Source of the DNA: Pseudothermotoga sp.
GTDB lineage: Bacteria; Thermotogota; Thermotogae; Thermotogales; DSM-5069
Length of the DNA: 10,652 bases
Reading direction: 5' to 3'
Assembly: GCA_028276125.1 (NCBI GenBank)
Contig: JAPYWY010000028.1
Location: forward strand, 1 to 10,652
Shown: positions 6,422 to 10,652 of the stretch, one piece after another
How positions within the stretch are numbered: the first letter of the stretch is position 1
How the letters are laid out: every line of letters begins with the position of its first letter
The notes under the pieces: generated by a model
What the model was told of the DNA's origin: nothing
Seen by the model: the letters and a program-made list of their open reading frames with translations, nothing else
The model's database searches: none
Program-made: the position numbers and the translations under genes

Positions 6422-7383
6422 CTTTCCATCACCTCCCATTTGATACACGACACGTACCTATCTCTTGATGCTTCGAGTGGCTTCATGTCGTAAATCTCAC
6501 ACTCTTTTGTAGAAAACGGGCACCTACTCTTGAATCTACATCCGGCGTTCATTGTCGTTTCCACCTCTTCAACGATCGCTGGTTTCTTCATTTCAACATT
6601 TGGATCCGGATAAAAAATGGACTCGATAAGAAGTTTCGTGTAAGGATGCAAAGGTTGATCTATGACCTCCTCTGTGGGACCGATTTCTACAATCCTTCCA
6701 AGATACATCACGAAGACCCTTTCTGCGACGTTTCTCACCACGCCCAGATCGTGGCTCACGAAGATGTAAGTCAAATGGAAAGTTTGGCGCAACTCGTTGA
6801 GCAGTTTCAAAACTTGTGCCTGAACTGATACATCCAGCGAAGAGGTGGGTTCGTCTAAGAGCAGGACCTTGGGTCTCACGGAGAGCGCTCTTGCTATCGC
6901 CACTCTTTGGCATTGGCCACCGCTTAGCTCGCCAGGATATCTATCTGAAAGCTTAGGATCGAGTCCCACCTTTCGTAGTAAGTCATTCACGAGATCGACG
7001 AGTTGGGCCTTAGGAACCCTTTGCTGTGCGAGAACGGGTTCGACGATGATGTCGAAAACTCTGAGTCTCGGATTCAAAGAAGTTGTGGGATCTTGAAAGA
7101 CCATCTGGACCTTCTTTGCGACCTTTTCTTTGTATTCATTTCCCTTGAGCCCTACGACGGATTCGCCATCCAAGAACACTTGTCCACTCGTGGGTTTGAC
7201 CAAGCCGTTGATGCAGCGGATCAGTGTGCTCTTCCCGCTACCTGATTCTCCAACGATTGCAATACTTTGACCTTCTTTGACGAAGAAACTCACATCGTCG
7301 ACCGCTTTGACGAAATATTTCTTTCCCCACAGTCCCTTACCCCTGAGGACGAAATACTTTTTGAGCTTCTTGACCTCAACCAC
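6409..7383 (-). CDS. dppF: Oligopeptide/dipeptide-type ABC importer ATP-binding protein (DppF/OppF)
   Basis: One of two ATPases energising the importer. The 324 residues show Walker A GESGSGKST (45-53), Q-loop Gln97 in VFQDPTTSLNPR, signature LSGGQCQR (153-160), Walker B VLLLDEP (173-179), D-loop SSLD (181-184) and switch His211. The Opp/Dpp-specific tail contains HPYTKLL and four cysteines at 282, 288, 295 and 313, the arrangement that holds an iron-sulfur cluster in characterised Opp/Dpp ATPases. I place the start at GTG 7383: GGAGGG (7390-7395) ends six bases before it, and it overlaps the dppD stop by eight bases. A longer frame from TTG at 7410 would place that ribosome binding site inside the gene. 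It is the OppF-type partner by order (second ATPase) and by the extended N-terminal segment around residues 11-25. Substrate is not determined by the ATPase. Confidence 0.93.
   Translation of the reverse strand: MVEVKKLKKYFVLRGKGLWGKKYFVKAVDDVSFFVKEGQSIAIVGESGSGKSTLIRCINGLVKPTSGQVFLDGESVVGLKGNEYKEKVAKKVQMVFQDPTTSLNPRLRVFDIIVEPVLAQQRVPKAQLVDLVNDLLRKVGLDPKLSDRYPGELSGGQCQRVAIARALSVRPKVLLLDEPTSSLDVSVQAQVLKLLNELRQTFHLTYIFVSHDLGVVRNVAERVFVMYLGRIVEIGPTEEVIDQPLHPYTKLLIESIFYPDPNVEMKKPAIVEEVETTMNAGCRFKSRCPFSTKECEIYDMKPLEASRDRYVSCIKWEVMERWSS
6428..6437 (-). promoter_or_regulatory. Strong ribosome binding site of the DUF917 gene
   Basis: The minus strand reads GGGAGGTGAT, an almost full complement of the 16S rRNA tail, six bases before ATG 6421. 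It lies inside the dppF 3' end. It is the strongest such site in the operon and suggests the enzyme is made at a higher rate than the transporter parts. Confidence 0.85.
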
Positions 7384-8335
7384 GCTGTTCCCTCCAAAGA
7401 TGGCAAGCAACGAAATGGCTTGGCCGTACCTCTGCCAGTTCAGGCGTCAAGATGCCACAATCGTTCTGGACTCGCCCACATCTTTCTCTGAAGATACAAC
7501 CATCCAGAAGCCCGGTGAGAGACGGTAGAGAACCAGGGATCGGTTCTGGCAATTTCTTCTTACGTGGATCCAGCGCGCAGTTCAGAAGTCCGGATGTGTA
7601 AGGATGTAGCGGGTTTGAAAACAATTCTTTCTTAGGAGCCATCTCAACGATGTTGCCTGCGTACATGACCACAACCCTGTCGGCGAGCTGTGCGACGATG
7701 CCAAGATCATGTGTGATGAAGAGTACCGAGAACTTCCTTGCTCTTTGCAACTCCCAGATTAAATAGAGTATCTGCCTCTGCACAGTCACATCCAAGGCCG
7801 TCGTCGGTTCATCGGCAATGAGGAGACTTGGTTCACATGCGAGAGCCATGGCGATCATAACCCGCTGTCTCATACCTCCAGAAAGTTCATGCGGGTAGGC
7901 TCGTCGGATTCTGTCAACGTCGAACAACTGAACCTGCCTGAGAAGTCCATCGATCTTTTCTTTCGCTTCGCTCTTAGGTATGTCCCATCTACTCACGAAT
8001 ACGTCTACAAGCTGTTGTTCGATGCTGTAGAGTGGGTTCAACGAAGAAGTGGGGTCTTGGAAAACGATCGCAACTTCTTTGCCACGTATTCTCTTGACGT
8101 TTTCGTGGTTCACCTCAACCCCTTTGAAAAAGATCTTACCGGTCTGCGAGGCGTTCTCAGGAAGCAAACCTATGATCGAAAGTGCAGTCACAGTCTTGCC
8201 ACAACCTGTCTCTCCAACCAGCGCCACGATTTCACCACTGTTGATCGTGAAGGACAGATTTCTCAGCGCTCTCACATCACCGTACAGAGTCTTGAAAGTC
8301 AAGGAATAGTTCTCGAATTTCACAAGTTCATTCAA
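7376..8335 (-). CDS. dppD: Oligopeptide/dipeptide-type ABC importer ATP-binding protein (DppD/OppD)
   Basis: First ATPase of the pair, 319 residues. It shows Walker A GETGCGKT (41-48), Q-loop Gln93 in [11 protein letters not shown], signature LSGGMRQR (151-158), Walker B LLIADEP (171-177), D-loop TALD (179-182) and switch His209. The Opp/Dpp tail has HPYTSGL and cysteines 280, 286, 293 and 311, with exactly the same spacing as in DppF. The start is TTG at 8335, whose TTGA overlaps the dppC stop; GAGGAGGAG (8345-8353) lies nine bases upstream. The open frame extends to 8452, but its first 39 residues are arginine-rich, unlike any Opp/Dpp N-terminus, and lie over the dppC 3' end. Mixed-signature pairs like this form heterodimers beneath the DppB-DppC membrane unit. 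Confidence 0.93.
   Translation of the reverse strand: MNELVKFENYSLTFKTLYGDVRALRNLSFTINSGEIVALVGETGCGKTVTALSIIGLLPENASQTGKIFFKGVEVNHENVKRIRGKEVAIVFQDPTSSLNPLYSIEQQLVDVFVSRWDIPKSEAKEKIDGLLRQVQLFDVDRIRRAYPHELSGGMRQRVMIAMALACEPSLLIADEPTTALDVTVQRQILYLIWELQRARKFSVLFITHDLGIVAQLADRVVVMYAGNIVEMAPKKELFSNPLHPYTSGLLNCALDPRKKKLPEPIPGSLPSLTGLLDGCIFRERCGRVQNDCGILTPELAEVRPSHFVACHLWREQRG
7390..7395 (-). promoter_or_regulatory. Ribosome binding site deciding the dppF start
   Basis: GGAGGG on the minus strand ends six bases before GTG 7383, which selects that start over TTG 7410. It sits inside the end of dppD. Confidence 0.75.
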
Positions 8336-9180
8336 ATCAACATTCTCCTCCTCAACCTTGGATCTACGAGCTCTCTGAAAACGTCGCCAAGCAAATTGAA
8401 AGACATGACCAAAACCAGCATGAACAAACCTGGGAACGTTGGCACCCACCAATAGTTCAAAAAGTAAGCCTTACCTTCGCTGATCATCAAACCCCAGTCA
8501 GGCATGGGAGGCTGAACTCCAAGGCCAAGAAAAGAGAGTGCTGCAGCTTCCAGGATGGCGCTACCCATATCCATAGTACATTGAACCGCGAGTGGTGCGA
8601 TGCAACTTGGAAGGATGTGCCTGAACATGATCATGAAGTTCGAAACACCTGCTGCTCTCGCTGCCTCAACGTACGCGAGTGACTTTGTGGACAAAGCCTG
8701 AGATCGTACCAAGCGTGCGTACCATGGCCACCAAGTTATCACGAGCGCCAAGATGGCGTTGAACAAACCTTTGCCAAGGGTCGAAGCGATCAAAAGTGCG
8801 AGCAAGAGCGGAGGGAACGACAAAAAAACATCTGTGAAACGCATGAGAACGTTGTCTACAAGTCCTCCAAAGTAACCTGCTGCGATACCGATCGGAACAC
8901 CTATCAGAGCTGAGAGGAAGACGACTGAGACCGCTGTAAAGAGCGAAGTTCTCGCACCGTAAATCATGCGACTGAGGATGTCGCGACCCATGTGATCGGT
9001 GCCAAAGGGATGTCTCAAACTCGGTGACAACAAGCGCTCCGCCATGTTCGGTTCACCCAAGGCCTGCTCCTTGTAGGGTACTATCCACGGAGCGATCAGC
9101 GCGAGCAAGGCAAAGATCGAGACTATCGTGAGACTGAATTTGGCGAGTCGGTTCTTGAGAGCGAGTCTAACCAGTTTCAA
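8332..9180 (-). CDS. dppC: Dipeptide/oligopeptide-type ABC importer permease DppC
   Basis: A 282-residue inner-membrane protein with about six membrane segments, the first near residues 16-34. Family marks are HPFGTDHMGRDILSR (57-71), which precedes the core permease domain in DppC/OppC, the cytoplasmic EAA loop YVEAARAAGVSNFMI (170-184) that docks on the ATPases, SFLGLGVQPPMPDWG (216-230) and the basic end VDPRLRRR (272-279). The EAA loop is canonical, unlike that of DppB. The start is uncertain. TTG at 9180 has a GAGGGGG ribosome binding site, but with a long gap of about 13 bases; an in-frame CTG at 9186 would have seven-base spacing and add two residues. It begins 18 bases after the dppB stop, and its TGA overlaps the dppD start. 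Confidence 0.92.
   Translation of the reverse strand: MKLVRLALKNRLAKFSLTIVSIFALLALIAPWIVPYKEQALGEPNMAERLLSPSLRHPFGTDHMGRDILSRMIYGARTSLFTAVSVVFLSALIGVPIGIAAGYFGGLVDNVLMRFTDVFLSFPPLLLALLIASTLGKGLFNAILALVITWWPWYARLVRSQALSTKSLAYVEAARAAGVSNFMIMFRHILPSCIAPLAVQCTMDMGSAILEAAALSFLGLGVQPPMPDWGLMISEGKAYFLNYWWVPTFPGLFMLVLVMSFNLLGDVFRELVDPRLRRRMLI
8345..8353 (-). promoter_or_regulatory. Ribosome binding site deciding the dppD start
   Basis: GAGGAGGAG on the minus strand lies nine bases before TTG 8335 and within the last codons of dppC, where it also encodes arginines of the DppC basic tail. Confidence 0.7.
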
Positions 9181-9198
9181 AGTCAGAAAGATTCCCCC

Positions 9199-10218
9199 TC
9201 AAAACCTTATCCTCGGATCTATTTTCGCTTGGATCAGATCAACAACGAAATTGATGAGCACGTAGCACACCGACGCCACTATCGTTACCCCCACGATGGC
9301 TGGATAGTCCATGCTCAGTATCGCGTTCGCGGCGTATCTACCCAGTCCCGGCCAGTTGAAGATCAGTTCGACAAGGAATGCCCCCACGAGTGTGTAGGCG
9401 AAAGAAAGAGCAACCGTTACCATCGCGGGCGCTATAGCGTTTTTGAGCGCGTAACCAAAATATATCTTTCGCTCAGGAATTGCGTACGCGAAGGCTGTTC
9501 TTATGTAGTTCTCTTGTAGTACCTCGACCATCATGGAACGCACTTGCCGCATGATCAAACCTATTGGATACGCAGCCAGTGTTATGGCTGGGAGTATGAG
9601 ATGTTTCACCACGTCGAAGAAAGCGACGTAGTTTCGCGCCAGCAAAGTGTCGATCAGATAGAAACCTGTCTTCTCTTCGAACGGATGGATGAGCGAAACA
9701 AACGTATCGATCCTGTCCGACAGAGGCAATATACCGAGCCATTTGAAGAAGAGAAGTTGCAGGATCATACCGTACCAAAAGCTCGGCAGTGATACACCGG
9801 CGACAGCAAAGACCCTGCTTAGGTTGTCAAACCATTTGTTTCTCTTTACCGCCGCGAGAACTCCAAGTGGAATACCCAAGCCCACTGCGAGGAATTCCGC
9901 AAGCAACAGGAGTTCGAACGTCGCCGTCAAAGCCTTTCGTATGTCTTCGATCACGGGGTTGTGCGTTCTTATCGATGTGCCCAGATCGAATCGAAGCAGG
10001 TCTTTCAAAAAATAACCAAACCTCAGAAGTATCGGTCTGTCAAGCTTCAATTTTTCTCTCGCCGCTTGGATCGCACTGTGGGTGGCTTTCGGACCCACCC
10101 ACAGTGCGGCTGGATCAGAGGGTACAACGTTCGAAACCAAAAAGACCACGAACACAACTCCGAGCACGACGAAGATCGACCAAAACAGTCTCGAAACAGT
10201 GTACCTCAGAAAATTCAC
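9199..10218 (-). CDS. dppB: Dipeptide/oligopeptide-type ABC importer permease DppB
   Basis: A 339-residue inner-membrane permease that pairs with DppC. The first membrane segment (about 11-30) is followed by a periplasmic domain with LDRPILLRFGYFLKDLLRFDLG (59-80), the usual DppB/OppB opening. The core domain carries SLPSFWYGM (143-151), LPAITLA (209-215), the EAA-type loop YIRTAFAYAIPERKI (238-252), ALKNAIAP (257-264) and the tail IDPRIRF (333-339). In the EAA loop the usual glycine (AxG) is alanine 246, and the preceding ARAKG pattern reads AFAYA, an unusual departure. The start is GTG at 10218 with GGTTGATC, a partial match to the 16S tail, four bases upstream. It follows the binding-protein gene by 16 bases. 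Codons 37-49 coincide with a perfect 14-bp inverted repeat described separately. Confidence 0.92.
   Translation of the reverse strand: MNFLRYTVSRLFWSIFVVLGVVFVVFLVSNVVPSDPAALWVGPKATHSAIQAAREKLKLDRPILLRFGYFLKDLLRFDLGTSIRTHNPVIEDIRKALTATFELLLLAEFLAVGLGIPLGVLAAVKRNKWFDNLSRVFAVAGVSLPSFWYGMILQLLFFKWLGILPLSDRIDTFVSLIHPFEEKTGFYLIDTLLARNYVAFFDVVKHLILPAITLAAYPIGLIMRQVRSMMVEVLQENYIRTAFAYAIPERKIYFGYALKNAIAPAMVTVALSFAYTLVGAFLVELIFNWPGLGRYAANAILSMDYPAIVGVTIVASVCYVLINFVVDLIQAKIDPRIRF
10072..10108. repeat. Perfect 14-bp inverted repeat inside dppB
   Basis: Arms CGCACTGTGGGTGG (10072-10085) and CCACCCACAGTGCG (10095-10108) are exact reverse complements around a nine-base loop. In the dppB message this would fold into a very stable hairpin over codons 37-49, about 110 bases after the start codon. 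No run of T follows on either strand, so it is not a standard terminator. Confidence 0.85.
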
Positions 10219-10234
10219 GCGCGATCAACCAACC

Positions 10235-10651
10235 TCAGGATCCACTTTCAAGTTCGTAGAAGAAAACCACATTCGGATAAGCGGGATTCGATGTGAATCC
10301 TTTGATCGATCTGTGAACAACATAAATATCGTTGATCTGGTACAAGGGAACCGCGGGTAGATCTCTGCGCAGTATCGTTTCTACCATTTTGTAGAGTTGC
10401 TCGGCGCGCTTTGGATTCGTACCTTCAAGTTGCACGGCCTCGTCCATAAGTTTGTCCACCTCTTCGTTGTAGTAGTAGGAAAGGTTGAACAGCACTTCCT
10501 GTTCCGTGTGGAACATGCTGAACAGAAAGTCGTACGGCGTCATCACTGTGGGCCACCAGTACATGATGAACATGTCTTGTGCCTTCGATGGATCGCTTCT
10601 CGCCCAGGCCCACTGTTGTTCCCAGTTCATGGGTCTCAATTCCACCTCAAT
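10235..10651 (-). CDS. Peptide-type ABC importer solute-binding protein (family 5), C-terminal part
   Basis: The last 138 residues of an extracytoplasmic binding protein; the signal peptide and most of the ligand-binding lobes lie beyond the right edge of the window. The fragment shows the family 5 (DppA/OppA) C-terminal pattern: YYYNEEVDKLMDEA (about 58-71 of the fragment), the helix NPKRAEQLYKMVETIL, then RDLPAVPLYQINDIYVVH and a closing KGFTSNP segment. It captures the substrate and hands it to DppB-DppC. It is first in the visible gene row, 16 bases before dppB. The tail WWPTVMTPYDFLFSMFHTE is typical of the lobe that lines the ligand pocket. Substrate class (peptide, sugar, nickel or another small molecule) cannot be told from this part; in Thermotogales, family 5 importers often carry oligosaccharides. 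Confidence 0.9.
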   Translation of the reverse strand: MEVELRPMNWEQQWAWARSDPSKAQDMFIMYWWPTVMTPYDFLFSMFHTEQEVLFNLSYYYNEEVDKLMDEAVQLEGTNPKRAEQLYKMVETILRRDLPAVPLYQINDIYVVHRSIKGFTSNPAYPNVVFFYELESGS

Positions 10652-10652
10652 G

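Noticed and set aside
6422..6448. Longer DUF917 start at 6448 or 6439
   Set aside because: Both lie on or upstream of the GGGAGGTGAT site that is ideally spaced for ATG 6421, and would increase overlap with dppF.
8336..8452. N-terminal extension of DppD by 39 residues
   Set aside because: The sequence is arginine-rich, overlaps the conserved dppC 3' end in another frame and lacks family resemblance; the TTG at 8335 has a good ribosome binding site.
7889..8455. 188-residue open frame on the plus strand
   Set aside because: It is antisense to dppD and the dppC end, with no recognisable domain; the minus-strand frame carries all ABC motifs.
10072..10108. The dppB hairpin as an intrinsic terminator
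   Set aside because: No U-rich stretch follows it on either strand, and it lies well inside a full-length, intact gene.
1..10652. tRNA, rRNA, CRISPR array, insertion sequence or prophage
   Set aside because: Nearly all bases belong to ordinary intact genes with short gaps; no repeated spacer pattern, transposase motif or cloverleaf was seen.

Overview
The window looks like chromosome from a member of the Thermotogales, possibly Pseudothermotoga. This rests on protein style (a 468-residue 6-phosphogluconate dehydrogenase, dense ABC importers, a secreted 5'-nucleotidase), compact overlapping genes, strong GGAGG-type ribosome binding sites, AGA/AAG-rich codon use and a GC content that looks close to one half. 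No rRNA or marker gene is present, so the assignment is an inference.

Plus strand, 1-2645. The window opens inside the last 54 residues of an ABC-importer permease. Its stop is followed at once by its partner ATPase, a 342-residue protein of the MalK/PotA type with a C-terminal TOBE-like region. After 39 bases comes gnd, 6-phosphogluconate dehydrogenase. All three point the same way and could be one transcript that couples uptake of a small solute, probably a sugar, to the pentose phosphate pathway. A strong hairpin at 2663-2682 closes this block and also ends the convergent minus-strand transcript.

Minus strand, 10651 down to 2689. Eight genes run head to tail. The order is a peptide-type solute-binding protein (3' part only), permease DppB, permease DppC, ATPase DppD, ATPase DppF, a DUF917 protein, an aminopeptidase-T/NicX-fold metalloenzyme, and finally a secreted UshA-like 5'-nucleotidase. 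From dppC to the metalloenzyme, neighbouring genes overlap by 3, 8, 13 and 4 bases, so these products are almost certainly made from one translationally coupled message. The nucleotidase follows after 71 bases that hold an operator-like palindrome, so it may be separately controlled. No stretch longer than 300 bases lacks a gene, and no RNA gene, mobile element or CRISPR array was seen.

The most interesting part is the pair of cytoplasmic enzymes coupled to the peptide-type importer. DUF917 proteins are associated with (thio)hydantoin-type ring chemistry. The neighbour would be annotated as an aminopeptidase by fold, but its metal-site residues look like the two-His/one-Asp iron site of NicX (2,5-dihydroxypyridine dioxygenase) and not like the M29 peptidase site. 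Together they suggest a dedicated uptake-and-breakdown unit for a small cyclic or modified amino-acid compound. A perfect 14-bp inverted repeat inside dppB is the other unexpected signal.
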